A stretch of DNA of 64,000 nucleotides from Actinomadura mexicana (GTDB taxonomy: Bacteria > Actinomycetota > Actinomycetes > Streptosporangiales > Streptosporangiaceae), in NCBI RefSeq assembly GCF_900188105.1, contig NZ_FZNP01000002.1:248001-312000 (forward strand). Reading direction: 5' to 3'. The position numbers and the translations under genes are program-made. This document shows, piece by piece, positions 34,681 to 43,998 of the stretch; within the stretch, counting starts at the first letter, position 1, and every line of letters starts with the position of its first letter. Under the pieces are notes generated by a model. It had not been told where the DNA came from. It saw only the letters and a program-made list of their open reading frames with translations, and did no database searches.

Positions 34681-36081
34681 GTGACGACGGAGAAGCGGGA
34701 TCACGCCCGCCTGCGGGGCAGGCACCTGCTCTTCTCGGTCCGCGGGCGCGCGACGCTCATCACCGTCGTGGCGTCGGCGCTGATCCTGGTGCTGGCGCTC
34801 GTCCTGATGCTGCTGCTGGCGCGGGACTGGGCGGAGAACAGGGTGGGGCGCGAGACGGAACGGACCGCCGAACGGATCGCGTTCGACCTCTCCAGGGAAA
34901 GGAACCCCGGCGTCCTCGACGTCGGCCCGGACGAGGCGCCGATGGTGCAGGTGGTGAACCCGGAGGGAAAGGTCGTGGCCGCCGGCGACGCGATCCGCGG
35001 GCGTCCCGCGCTCGCCACCGCCGACCTGGCGCGTGGCGAACTGCTGATCGACCAGCGGGTCTGCCCAGCTTTCCTGGACACGTGCGTGTGGGCGTTCGGC
35101 CTCCGCATCCGCACGTCCCCGTGGGGCGCGGACGTCATGGTCATCGCCGCGGCCCCGCTGCCCGGCCTGCTGAACGTGTGGCTGCTGCCCCTCGGCCTCT
35201 TCGGCCTGCTGGTCGTGCTGCTCAGCCTGATCGCGTGGTGGACGTGGCACACGATCGGGCAGGCGTTCGTCCCGGTCGACCTGATCCGTTCCGAGATGGC
35301 CGACCTGGACGCGCGGGGTCTGGACCACCGGGTGCCGGTCCCGCAGGCCGCCGGGGGGATCCGCGACCTCGCCGAGACGGTCAACGCCACCCTCGACCGG
35401 CTGGAGGAGGCGGCGACCCGGGAGCGCCGCTTCGTCTCCGACGCCTCCCACGACCTGCGCAACCCGATCACGGGCCTCCGGACGCGGCTGGAGGTCGCCC
35501 TCAGCGAGCCGGACGACGCCGACTGGAAGCCGATGGTGCGCGACGCGCTCCGCGACACGGGGCGCCTGAACGACATCGTCGCCGACCTCCTGGAGCTGTC
35601 CCGGCTCGACGCCCGCACCCCGAAGCCCGTGGAACCGGTCGACCTCGCCGCCCTGGTCCGCAGGGAGGTCGGCCTCCGGGCCGGCGAGGTCCCGATCAGC
35701 ATGCGCCTGGAGCCCGGCGCGGTCGTGCGCGCGAACCCGGTGCGGCTGAGCCGGGTGCTCGGCAACCTGCTGGGCAACGCCGAGCGGCACGCCGAGTCGC
35801 GCATCGGGGTGACGGTGGCGCGCGACGGCGGCGACGCGGTCGTGGAGGTCCTCGACGACGGCTCCGGCATCCCCGAGGAGGCCCGCGAACGCGTCTTCGA
35901 GCGGTTCGCCCGCCTCAGCGAGTCACGCGCCCGGGACCCCCAGGGCACCGGCCTCGGCCTGCCCATCGCGCGCGAGATCGCCGAGATCTACGGCGGCTCC
36001 CTGCGCATCGCCGACTCCCGCGTCGGCGCCAGGTTCGTCCTCCGCCTCCCGCTGGTCACGGGCGGCGAACCGCCTCGATGA
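34681..36081 (+). CDS. Orphan sensor histidine kinase
   Basis: The 466-residue kinase has a short cytoplasmic N-terminus, helix 1 (25-47), an extracellular sensor loop with two Cys (RVCPAFLDTCVW), helix 2 (about 160-188), a HAMP region, the H box with H257 in SDASHDLRNP, and an ATPase domain with N box LGNAERHAE, DDGSGIPEE and GTGLGLPIARE. Normal partners would be a response regulator gene immediately upstream, but none is present in the window. The start is the GTG at 34681. It overlaps the next, convergent gene by 26 bp. Confidence 0.92.
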   Translation: MTTEKRDHARLRGRHLLFSVRGRATLITVVASALILVLALVLMLLLARDWAENRVGRETERTAERIAFDLSRERNPGVLDVGPDEAPMVQVVNPEGKVVAAGDAIRGRPALATADLARGELLIDQRVCPAFLDTCVWAFGLRIRTSPWGADVMVIAAAPLPGLLNVWLLPLGLFGLLVVLLSLIAWWTWHTIGQAFVPVDLIRSEMADLDARGLDHRVPVPQAAGGIRDLAETVNATLDRLEEAATRERRFVSDASHDLRNPITGLRTRLEVALSEPDDADWKPMVRDALRDTGRLNDIVADLLELSRLDARTPKPVEPVDLAALVRREVGLRAGEVPISMRLEPGAVVRANPVRLSRVLGNLLGNAERHAESRIGVTVARDGGDAVVEVLDDGSGIPEEARERVFERFARLSESRARDPQGTGLGLPIAREIAEIYGGSLRIADSRVGARFVLRLPLVTGGEPPR

Positions 36082-36928
36082 CGGCGGACAGCCCGTCCTC
36101 GCCGTGACCGGCGTCCACGGCCCGCCAGAACAGATCCCGCAGAGCGGCCGGGCCCGCGGCGTAGATCCCGGCTTCGCGGGCGGCCTCCACGACGTGGTCG
36201 GCGCCTACGGCCTGCATGCGCAGGGTGTTGTCCGCGCCCGGGGAGACGGCGGCGTCGATCTCTTCCGTGAGGTGCTTGACGAACCCCATCGGCCCGTCGC
36301 CGCCAAGGTCGAGCAGCAGGGACGTGGCGAACGGACGGAACTCCTGGGCGGAGACTCCCGCAGTGCCCAGCAGGGCAACGGCGTGCATGTAGGCGGTCGT
36401 GGTCGACCAGAAGAGGTAGAGCTGCGCCTGGTAGTAGAGCATCGACAGGCCCGGGTCTCCGCCGACGAACGTGACGTCTCCCAGCTCCCCCAAGGTCTCG
36501 CGGTAGCGGGCCAATGCCTCCTCGGGACCGCTGTAGAAGACGTATGCACCCGGCCGGCCGATGCCCGGCGGAGGCACCATGACGCCGCCGGTGAGCAGGA
36601 CGCCGCCCCGCTCGGCGACCCATTCGCTCGCGCGGCGCAGTTCGCCGGGGCTGCCGGAGCTGAGGTTGACGATGACGCGCCCTTGGAGGTCCGCGCCGTC
36701 GAGCGAGTCGTACATCGCCTTGTAGTCGGTCTGGCTGACGACGACCAGCTCGGAGTCCGCGAGGGCATCGGCGGCGGTGGGGGCGAGGGTCGCGCCCTCC
36801 TTCACCAGGGGAGCCGCCTTGGACGCCGTCCGGTTCCAGACCGTGGTCGGGTGGCCGTTCTCCAGGAACCTCCTGGCCATCGTCGCGCCCATGGGTCCGA
36901 GACCGAAGACGGTTACCGGGGATTTCAC
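36056..36928 (-). CDS. Imine-reductase-like NAD(P)-dependent oxidoreductase
   Basis: This 290-residue protein belongs to the 6-phosphogluconate/3-hydroxyisobutyrate dehydrogenase superfamily. The NADPH motif is GLGPMG (9-14) followed by NGHPTTVWNRT, and the second domain carries QAQLYLFWSTTTAYMHAVAL, a pattern typical of imine reductases, which reduce cyclic imines. NLSSGSPGELRRASEW replaces the hydroxyacid-type loop. The start at 36928 gives a perfect family N-terminus. It is divergent from the large SARP gene, with an inverted repeat between them, which suggests joint control. Confidence 0.86.
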   Translation of the reverse strand: MKSPVTVFGLGPMGATMARRFLENGHPTTVWNRTASKAAPLVKEGATLAPTAADALADSELVVVSQTDYKAMYDSLDGADLQGRVIVNLSSGSPGELRRASEWVAERGGVLLTGGVMVPPPGIGRPGAYVFYSGPEEALARYRETLGELGDVTFVGGDPGLSMLYYQAQLYLFWSTTTAYMHAVALLGTAGVSAQEFRPFATSLLLDLGGDGPMGFVKHLTEEIDAAVSPGADNTLRMQAVGADHVVEAAREAGIYAAGPAALRDLFWRAVDAGHGEDGLSAVIEAVRRP

Positions 36929-36970
36929 ATGTCCTCCTGGGGTGTGGTGTTTCCGCCACCCTCGTCTTGG

Positions 36971-37005
36971 CCGCTACGGACGTGCTGCGGGTCCGTCCGT
37001 AGCGG
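36971..37005. promoter_or_regulatory. Perfect 11-bp inverted repeat between imine reductase and SARP genes
   Basis: CCGCTACGGAC and GTCCGTAGCGG are separated by 13 bp. The repeat lies 42 bp upstream of the reductase start and directly before the SARP start region, placing it where an operator or an RNA hairpin could control one or both genes. Confidence 0.6.
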
Positions 37006-37022
37006 TGGCTACCCTGGACGCC

Positions 37023-40000
37023 GTGCGATTCGGGGTGCTGGGACCGCTCGCGGTGTGGACGGACGCCGGGGCGCCCGTGCGCGTGCCGGAGGCCAAGGTC
37101 CGCACGCTGCTCGCCGTCCTGCTCACCCGTCCCGGCCGCCCCGTGTCCGTCGATCGGCTGATCGACGCGCTGTGGGGCGACCGGCCGCCCCGGAACCCGG
37201 TCGGAACGCTCCAGGCCCGGGTCTCGCAGCTCCGCAGGGCGCTGGAGGAGGGCGAGCCGGGCGGCCGGGGGCTCGTCGCCGCCCGTCCGCCCGGTTACGC
37301 GCTCGACGCCCGTCCGGACGCGGTCGACGCCGCGCGGTTCGCGGCGGCGCTCGGCCGCGAGACCGCCGATCCCCTCGCCCGCAAGCGGCTGCTCGGCGAC
37401 GCGCTCGCGCTGTGGCGCGGCCCCGCCTTCGCCGACTTCGCCGACGCCGAGTTCGCCCGCACCGCGATCATCGAGCTGGAGGAAGGGCGGCTCGTCGCGC
37501 TGGAGCGGCACGCGCAGGCCCGGCTCGACCTCGGCGAGCACGCGGCGGTGGCGGCCGAGCTGGCCGCGCCGGCGGCCCGCCATCCGCTGCGCGAGCGGCT
37601 GCACGCCCTCCACCTGCGCGCCCTGCACCTCGCGGGCCGGCAGGGCGAGGCGTTCGCGGGCTACCACGCGCTGCGCGAGCGGCTCGCCGAGGAGCTCGGC
37701 GCCGACCCGGGACCCGAGCTCGCGGCGCTCCACCGGTCGATGCTCGCGGACGGGCCCGCGCCGCCGCCGCGGCCCGCCCCCCGGCTGCCCGCCGCGCTCG
37801 ACGAGCTGATCGGGCGCGAGGACGCGGTCGAGCGGGGCCGGGCCCTGCTCGCCGAGCACCGGCTGGTGACGCTCACGGGGGCGGGAGGCGTCGGCAAGAC
37901 CCGGCTGGCCGTGGAGATCGCCTCCCGGTCGCTCGCCGACCACCCCGACGGGGTGTGGATGGTCGAGCTGACCGCGCCCGACGACGTGGCCGGGCAGGTC
38001 GCCCGTGCGCTGGGGCTGCGCGAGGAGTCCGGCGGGAGCCCCCTCGCGGACGCGCTGCGGGGACGGCGGGCGCTGCTCGTCCTGGACAACTGCGAGCACG
38101 TGCTCGAACCCGTCGCCGAGCTCGCCGGGCGGCTGCTCGCCGGCGCGCCCGGACTGCGCGTCCTCACGACGTCCCGGGAACCCTTGGGGATCGCGGGGGA
38201 ACGGCTGCAGATCGTCCCGCCCCTCGACCTGCCGGGTCACGGGACCGCGCCGGCCGTGCTGCGGGAGTCGAGCGCGGTCCGGCTGTTCGTCGCGCGGGCC
38301 GCGGCGGCGTCCCCCGGCTTCGCGCTGGACACCGGCACGGCGCCGTGGGTCGCGGCGATCTGCCGGCGCCTGGACGGGGTGCCGCTCGCGCTGGAACTGG
38401 CGGCGACCCGCGTCCGCGCGCTCGGGGTGCGGGAGCTGGCGGCGCGGCTGGACGACCGGTTCCGCGTGCTGGCCGCCGGGCGGCACGGCGGCCCGGCCCG
38501 GCAGCGGACGCTCCGCGCGGTGATCGACTGGAGCTGGGAGCTGCTCACCGGGTCCGAGCGGGTCGCGCTGCGGCGCCTCGCCGTCCACCCGGGCGGCTGC
38601 ACGCTGGAAGCGGCGGAGGCGGTCGGCGACGCCGGCGCCGACGTGCTCGCCCGGCTGGTCGACCGCTCCCTCGTCGTCCGGACGGAGGAGGGCCGGTACC
38701 GGCTGCTGGAGTCGGTCGCCGCCTACGCCCTGGAACGCCTGCGGGAGGCGGGCGAGGAGGACGGCTTCCGCCGCCGCCACGTCCTGCACTACACCGGCCT
38801 GGCCGAACAGGCGGCGCAACGGCTGCGCGGGCCGGAACAGGGCCACTGGCTGAAGGTGCTCGACCAGGAGTCCGCGAACCTGCGCACCGCGCTGGGCAAC
38901 GGGACGGGATTCCGGCTGGTGAACGCGCTCGCCTGGTACTGGTACCTGCGGGGCCGCTTCGGGGAGGCGCGTCGCGCGTTCGCCGGGGCCCTGTCCGCCC
39001 ATCCGCAGGCGTCACCGGCCAGAACCGAGGCCGCGACGTGGCTGACCGCCTTCACCATGCTGGTCGGCGAAGGCACCGATTCGGAGGAGCTCCGGCAGGC
39101 CGCCCTGGCCGAGCATGACGATCCGCTCGCCAGGGCCAAGGCCGAGTGGCTCCTGAGCCACGTGCATTGGGCGTACGGGGATCTGGCCGTGAACGAGCGA
39201 CGCGTCGACCGCGCCCTGTCGGTCTTCCGGGAGCGGGGCGACCGCTGGTTCACGGCCGCCGCGCTCGCGACACGGGCCAAGCTGGCCGTCGGTCACGGCG
39301 ACCTGGTCTCCATGGAAAGGGACGCGGTGCGGAGCGCCGCGCTGTTCGCCGAACTCGGCGACCCGTGGGGGCGGCTGGAGGCGTCCGACTCCCTCGTCCG
39401 GCGCGCCGAGATCACCGGGGACTACGCCGAGGCCGCACGGCTGCTCCACGACGGGCTCCGGCTGGCCGAGGAGTCGCGGATGTGGCCGGAGGCCTCGTTC
39501 CGGCTGTCCGGCCTCGGCCGCGTGGCGCTCCTCACCGGCGCCCTCGGCGAGGCCCGCGACCTGCACGAGCGGGCGCTGGACCTGGCGCGGCGGCACATGG
39601 CGCGGTCGGCCGAGGAGTTCGCCGAGGTCGGGCTCGGGCTGGTCGCCCGCGCCCGCGGCGACCTCGACGCCGCCGAGACCCATCTGCGCGCCCGGCTCGC
39701 CTGGCTGCGCGGCATCGGCGGGACGGCCGGCCTCGCGTTCGCGCACGCCCAGCTCGGCTTCATCGCCGAGGAGCGCGGCGACGCCCCCGGCGCGCTGGCC
39801 CTGCACACCGAGGGGCTCGCCGCCGCGCGCGCCGTCGGCGACCCGCGCGCGATCGCGCTCGCGCTGGAAGGGCTGGCCGGGGCGCGGTCCCTGGCGGGCG
39901 ATCACGCGGCCGCGGCCGGGCTGCTCGCCGAGGCGGGCGAGCTCCGCGCGGCGGCCGGCGCCGCGCTGCCGCCCGCCGAACGGCGCGACGTCGAGCGGAT

Positions 40001-40121
40001 CGCCGGGAGGATCCGGGGCGCCTCCGGTGTTGTCGCCATTACCGGCGAATCGTCATCGCCGGGGAAGTCGTCATCGCCGGGGAAGCCGCCATCAGCGGGG
40101 ACGCCGCCATCAGCGGGCTGA
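37023..40121 (+). CDS. Large SARP-type regulator (AfsR/DnrI-BTAD, NB-ARC, TPR)
   Basis: This 1032-residue activator has an OmpR-type DNA-binding domain (about 1-95: VRFGVLGPLAVW, then VSVDRLIDALWGDRPPRNP), a BTAD domain (about 100-250), an NB-ARC ATPase with GAGGVGKT and LVLDNCEHV, and C-terminal TPRs. Such proteins integrate signals to control secondary metabolism. I chose the GTG at 37023; a GTG at 37005 overlaps the inverted repeat. The last 24 residues (SSSPGK twice, PPSAGT, PPSAG) come from an 18-bp tandem repeat and are absent from the family. It is followed after 9 bp by arylamine N-acetyltransferase. Confidence 0.92.
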   Translation: MRFGVLGPLAVWTDAGAPVRVPEAKVRTLLAVLLTRPGRPVSVDRLIDALWGDRPPRNPVGTLQARVSQLRRALEEGEPGGRGLVAARPPGYALDARPDAVDAARFAAALGRETADPLARKRLLGDALALWRGPAFADFADAEFARTAIIELEEGRLVALERHAQARLDLGEHAAVAAELAAPAARHPLRERLHALHLRALHLAGRQGEAFAGYHALRERLAEELGADPGPELAALHRSMLADGPAPPPRPAPRLPAALDELIGREDAVERGRALLAEHRLVTLTGAGGVGKTRLAVEIASRSLADHPDGVWMVELTAPDDVAGQVARALGLREESGGSPLADALRGRRALLVLDNCEHVLEPVAELAGRLLAGAPGLRVLTTSREPLGIAGERLQIVPPLDLPGHGTAPAVLRESSAVRLFVARAAAASPGFALDTGTAPWVAAICRRLDGVPLALELAATRVRALGVRELAARLDDRFRVLAAGRHGGPARQRTLRAVIDWSWELLTGSERVALRRLAVHPGGCTLEAAEAVGDAGADVLARLVDRSLVVRTEEGRYRLLESVAAYALERLREAGEEDGFRRRHVLHYTGLAEQAAQRLRGPEQGHWLKVLDQESANLRTALGNGTGFRLVNALAWYWYLRGRFGEARRAFAGALSAHPQASPARTEAATWLTAFTMLVGEGTDSEELRQAALAEHDDPLARAKAEWLLSHVHWAYGDLAVNERRVDRALSVFRERGDRWFTAAALATRAKLAVGHGDLVSMERDAVRSAALFAELGDPWGRLEASDSLVRRAEITGDYAEAARLLHDGLRLAEESRMWPEASFRLSGLGRVALLTGALGEARDLHERALDLARRHMARSAEEFAEVGLGLVARARGDLDAAETHLRARLAWLRGIGGTAGLAFAHAQLGFIAEERGDAPGALALHTEGLAAARAVGDPRAIALALEGLAGARSLAGDHAAAAGLLAEAGELRAAAGAALPPAERRDVERIAGRIRGASGVVAITGESSSPGKSSSPGKPPSAGTPPSAG
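40050..40121. repeat. 18-bp minisatellite in the SARP C-terminus
   Basis: Two perfect copies of TCGTCATCGCCGGGGAAG (40050, 40068) are followed by two related copies of CCGCCATCAGCGGGGACG (40086, 40104). The last unit provides the stop codon. Confidence 0.85.
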
Positions 40122-40130
40122 AAGGGAGAC

Positions 40131-41006
40131 ATGAGCGAGGATCTCGGTTACGGATGGCAGGGCGAGCTACTCGACCTGCCCGCCTACCTGAAGCGGATCG
40201 GCCACGACGGCGACCTCGCCCCGAACGCCGATACCCTGCGGGCCCTGCACCGCGCGCACGTCACGTCGATCCCGTTCGAGAACCTGGAGATCATGCTCGG
40301 GCGGCCGATCGGCCTGGCGCTGGACGCCGTCCAGGCGAAGCTGGTCGAGCGCCCGCGCGGCGGCTACTGCTTCGAGCACAACCGGCTGTTCGCAGCGGTG
40401 CTGGAGAGGCTCGGGTACGAGGTCACGGCGCTGGCGGCGCGGGTGACGCTGGGGGCGGCGCGGCTCCTGCCGTCCACGCACGCGCTCCTGCACATCCGCC
40501 CGCCGGACGCGTCGCGGGACGAGCCGGCGTGGCTGTGCGACGTGGGGTTCGGCGCCGGCCCGCTGGAACCGCTGCGGCTCGTGGACGGCGAGGAGGCCGT
40601 CCAGGACGGCTGGGGCTTCCGGCTCCGGCGAGGACGCACCGTCACCGCCTGGACGCCGAGCACGACGGAATGGGAGATGCACCAGCGCGGCCCGGACGGC
40701 TGGATCCAGCGGCACACGTTCGTGCTCAACGAGGTGTTCCGCATCGACTTCGAGGTGGGCAGTCACTACGTCTCGACCAGCGCGCGTTCGCCGTTCACGA
40801 CCCGGCCCTTCGCGCAGAGGTTCTCATCCGATGCCCTCCACGTGCTGGACGGGACCACGCTGACCACCACCCGCCCGGACGGGAGCGTCGAGACCCGCGG
40901 GCTCGCCGCTGCGGACCTGCCGGGCACACTGCGCGAAGACTTCGGGATCGTCCTGGAAGGGGAGGACGCGGATCGGCTCATCGAGTTCGTCCGCGCGAGG
41001 AGCTGA
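40131..41006 (+). CDS. nat: Arylamine N-acetyltransferase
   Basis: The enzyme acetylates aromatic amines or hydrazides from acetyl-CoA; relatives also act as amide synthases in antibiotic pathways. The 291-residue product has the catalytic triad C80 (RGGYCFE), H117 (STHALLHI) and D137 (CDVGFG). The ATG at 40131 has AGGGAG directly upstream and lies 9 bp after the SARP gene, so it is probably co-transcribed. Association with a SARP may point to a natural-product tailoring role, though no biosynthetic cluster is visible here. Confidence 0.94.
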   Translation: MSEDLGYGWQGELLDLPAYLKRIGHDGDLAPNADTLRALHRAHVTSIPFENLEIMLGRPIGLALDAVQAKLVERPRGGYCFEHNRLFAAVLERLGYEVTALAARVTLGAARLLPSTHALLHIRPPDASRDEPAWLCDVGFGAGPLEPLRLVDGEEAVQDGWGFRLRRGRTVTAWTPSTTEWEMHQRGPDGWIQRHTFVLNEVFRIDFEVGSHYVSTSARSPFTTRPFAQRFSSDALHVLDGTTLTTTRPDGSVETRGLAAADLPGTLREDFGIVLEGEDADRLIEFVRARS

Positions 41007-41179
41007 TCGCGAGGCCGTTCATCGCCGTGTCCGCGATGGCCGCGGGGCCGCGAGTGCGCGGGGCGCTCGCCGTCTGCGCAAGATCGGCGCGGTGCTGCCG
41101 TCCCGCCCGGTCCCGGCGGCCGCGCGCACCGGGAACGATGCGCGCACGGCCTCGGGCCCGGCACCGGACCGGCGAAGCA

Positions 41180-43891
41180 CTAGCCCAGGTCGAGGCGGGC
41201 GAGGGCCGCTCTGGTGGTGACGCCGAGCTTGGGATAGGCCTTGTAGAGGTGGTAGCCGACGGTCCGGGGGCTGAGGAACAGCTGCGCGCCGATCTCCCGG
41301 TTGCTGAGGCCCGTCGCCGCCAGCCGGGCGACCTGGAGTTCCTGCGGGGTGAGCCGCGCGGCGAGGTCGTCGCGGGAGGCCACGTCGTCCCGCCCGGCGG
41401 TGAGGCTCTCTCCGGCGGCGCGCAGTTCGGCCCGGGCGCGTTCCGCCCACGGCGCGGCGCCGAGCCGCTCGAACGCCTCCAGTGCCGCATGCAGCCGCGC
41501 CCGCGCGTCGTTCCTGCGCCGTGACCTGCGGAGCCACTCCCCGTACAGCAACTCGGTGCGCGCCTGCTCGAACGGCGTCCTGCCCTCGCGGTGCAGATCG
41601 AGGGCCTTCGAGTACAGCGGGTCTGGGTCGTCCGGGGCCAGGAGCGCCGCGCAGCGTGCCGCTATGGCCTGCGCCCAAGGCTGCCGGGTCTGCGCGGCCC
41701 AGTCGCCGTACCAGTCGGCGGCGTCCCGCGCGCGCTCCGGGACACCGGCTCTGACGGCCGCTTCGACGAGGTCGGGCAGGGCGGCGATGGCGCCTTGCCG
41801 GCTGGGTCCGGCGACGACGTCGGCGAGACGTTCCAGGGCCGCGTCGTACCGGCCGAGCCCGAGGTCGAGCAGGCTGCGCGCGGCGGCGGCGTGCACGTTG
41901 CTCGGCGGGAGGCCGCGCGACAGCGCCTCCTCCGTCAGCTCCAGGCACCGGTCCTCGTCGCCCTGGATCGCGGCGAGCTGTCCCAGGCTGGTGTCGAGGT
42001 AGACGCGGATGCGGTGCTGGCCGGTGTCGGCGGCGATCCGCACGCCCTCCGCCGCACCGGTCAGCACGTCGCGGTACCTGCCGAGCAGCAGGTCCGTGCG
42101 GGACCGGAGCATCAGGACGGGCGCGAGCAGCCCGATCGCGCCCCGGTCGCGGAAGCGCCGCTCCAGGTCCGCCGCGACCTCGGCCGCGCCCCGCACGTCG
42201 CCGATCATGAGATGCCACATGCCCGCGCGGATCCGGTCGCGCGGCGCGTAGCAGGCGCCCATCGCGGCCATCAGCTCGCGCAGCGCCGCCACGCCGTCCG
42301 CCGGATCAGCGTCCGAGAGCGGGTTCTGCCCGGCGAACACCCGGCTCAGCGCCCGCAGGTGCGGCGCGTTCGGGACACCGAGGCGCACGCCCTCGGCGGT
42401 GATGCCGTCCATCGCGGCGAAGTCCCCCGCGTTGGCGGCGGCGGCCGCGGCCTGGAAGAACAGGTAGCCGGACGTGTGGGGATCGAGCCGCGTGACCGAG
42501 GCCGCCGTCTCGGCGAACAGCCGGTGGGCGTCCCCCGCCCGGTCCTGCTCGTCGGCGAGGGACGCCCGGATCAGCGTCAGCTCCGCCCGCGCCAGCGGGT
42601 CCGGCAGGTCGGCCTCCGCCCGCGCCGCCAACTCGACCGCGCGCTCGGGCAGCCCCGCGTCGGCCGACGCCCGCGCCGCCGCGGCCAGCCGCCGGCCGCG
42701 CTCGGCCGGGTCCGGGGTGAGATCGGCGGCGGCCTCGTACATGGCGGCGACGGCCGCGTTGCCGCCCGCGTTCCGCTCGGTCTCGGCGGTCTTCTCCAGC
42801 ACGGCCGCGACGTGCTCGTCCGGTTCCGTCACCGAGCGGGCCAGGTGCCAGGCGTGATGGCACACGTCACCGCGTTCCAGGTACGCCTCCGCCAGCGCCT
42901 GGTGGGCGGCCAGGCGCAGGCCGAGCGTCGCCTCCCGCACGGCGGCGGTGCGGATCAGCGGATGCCGTACCTCCAGCCGCCCGTCGGACGTGGTGCGCAG
43001 CAGGCCCGCGCGCTCGGCGGGCTCCAGGTCGTCGATGGACCCACCGGCCGCGAACCGTGCCGCCGCCTTCACCACCACCCCCGCGTCGCCGAGATCGTCC
43101 ACGCCCACCAGCAGGACGAGCCGCCGTGCCGGTTCCGGCAGGGCGGCGATCCGCCCGGCGAACGACCGCAGGATCCGCTCGTAGGCCGACCCGTGCCCGC
43201 CCCGGCCCGGGAGTTCGAGCAGCGCGAGCGGATTCCCCATCGCCCCGGCGAGGATCTCCCGCCGGACGTGGCCGGGCAGGTCGGGGGCGCGTTCGGCCAG
43301 CAGCCCGGCGGCCGCGGCCCCGTCGAGGCCGCGCAGGCGCAGCTCCGGAAGCCCCTGCGCGGCGAACTCCGGCGCGGCGCATTCCGGCGCGACCGCGTCG
43401 CGGGCCGCGAAGACGACCGCGATGGGCTCGGCGTCGAGGCGGCGGGCGGCGAACAGCAGCGCCTCGGCGGACGAGCCGTCCATCCAGTGCGCGTCGTCGA
43501 CCAGGCAGAGCAGCGGCCGCTCCTCCGCCAGGTCCGACAGGAGGGTCAGCACCGCGAGCCCCACGAGGAACCGGTCGCTCTCGGCCTCCGGGCCGCCCAT
43601 GTTGAGAGCCGCGCGCAGGGCCTCGGCCTGCGCGGCGGGCAGGCCGCCGATCCGGCCGAGATGGCGGCCGAGCAGCAGGTGCAGACCCGCGTACGGCATA
43701 CCGCTCTCGGTCTCGACGCCCGTCCCGCGCAGGACGCGCATCCCGTCCGCGGCGCCGGCGGCGTGGTCGAGGAGGGCGGACTTGCCGATCCCGGCCTCAC
43801 CGCGCAGCACGAGGGTCCCGCTGCGCCCGGCGCGGGCCCGGTCGAGGAGTCCGTCGATCGCGGCCAGTTCCCCATCCCGCCCGTACAGCAT
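41180..43891 (-). CDS. LuxR-family LAL regulator (MalT-like)
   Basis: The 903-residue regulator has an N-terminal ATPase with GEAGIGKS and LLCLVDDAHWMD, a long TPR-rich middle, and a C-terminal LuxR helix-turn-helix (LTPQELQVARLAATGLSNRE, then LFLSPRTVGYHLYKAYPKLG). LAL proteins control catabolic or antibiotic genes in response to ligands. It is a single gene convergent with the acetyltransferase; the 170-bp gap between them has no gene. Targets are not evident. Confidence 0.93.
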   Translation of the reverse strand: MLYGRDGELAAIDGLLDRARAGRSGTLVLRGEAGIGKSALLDHAAGAADGMRVLRGTGVETESGMPYAGLHLLLGRHLGRIGGLPAAQAEALRAALNMGGPEAESDRFLVGLAVLTLLSDLAEERPLLCLVDDAHWMDGSSAEALLFAARRLDAEPIAVVFAARDAVAPECAAPEFAAQGLPELRLRGLDGAAAAGLLAERAPDLPGHVRREILAGAMGNPLALLELPGRGGHGSAYERILRSFAGRIAALPEPARRLVLLVGVDDLGDAGVVVKAAARFAAGGSIDDLEPAERAGLLRTTSDGRLEVRHPLIRTAAVREATLGLRLAAHQALAEAYLERGDVCHHAWHLARSVTEPDEHVAAVLEKTAETERNAGGNAAVAAMYEAAADLTPDPAERGRRLAAAARASADAGLPERAVELAARAEADLPDPLARAELTLIRASLADEQDRAGDAHRLFAETAASVTRLDPHTSGYLFFQAAAAAANAGDFAAMDGITAEGVRLGVPNAPHLRALSRVFAGQNPLSDADPADGVAALRELMAAMGACYAPRDRIRAGMWHLMIGDVRGAAEVAADLERRFRDRGAIGLLAPVLMLRSRTDLLLGRYRDVLTGAAEGVRIAADTGQHRIRVYLDTSLGQLAAIQGDEDRCLELTEEALSRGLPPSNVHAAAARSLLDLGLGRYDAALERLADVVAGPSRQGAIAALPDLVEAAVRAGVPERARDAADWYGDWAAQTRQPWAQAIAARCAALLAPDDPDPLYSKALDLHREGRTPFEQARTELLYGEWLRRSRRRNDARARLHAALEAFERLGAAPWAERARAELRAAGESLTAGRDDVASRDDLAARLTPQELQVARLAATGLSNREIGAQLFLSPRTVGYHLYKAYPKLGVTTRAALARLDLG

Positions 43892-43998
43892 GCGCTCACC
43901 CTACTCAGCCCGCCGCGGCCCCTGATGGTTGAAGCCCGCACCGCGGGTACCGCCACGAGTCGAACCCGACAGTTGTCGAACAGTCACAGGAGGGTGTC

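Noticed and set aside
35988..39002. A 1004-codon open frame antisense to the SARP gene
   Set aside because: The plus-strand SARP has clear domains over the same stretch; the antisense reading is low complexity. Long antisense frames are usual at this GC content.
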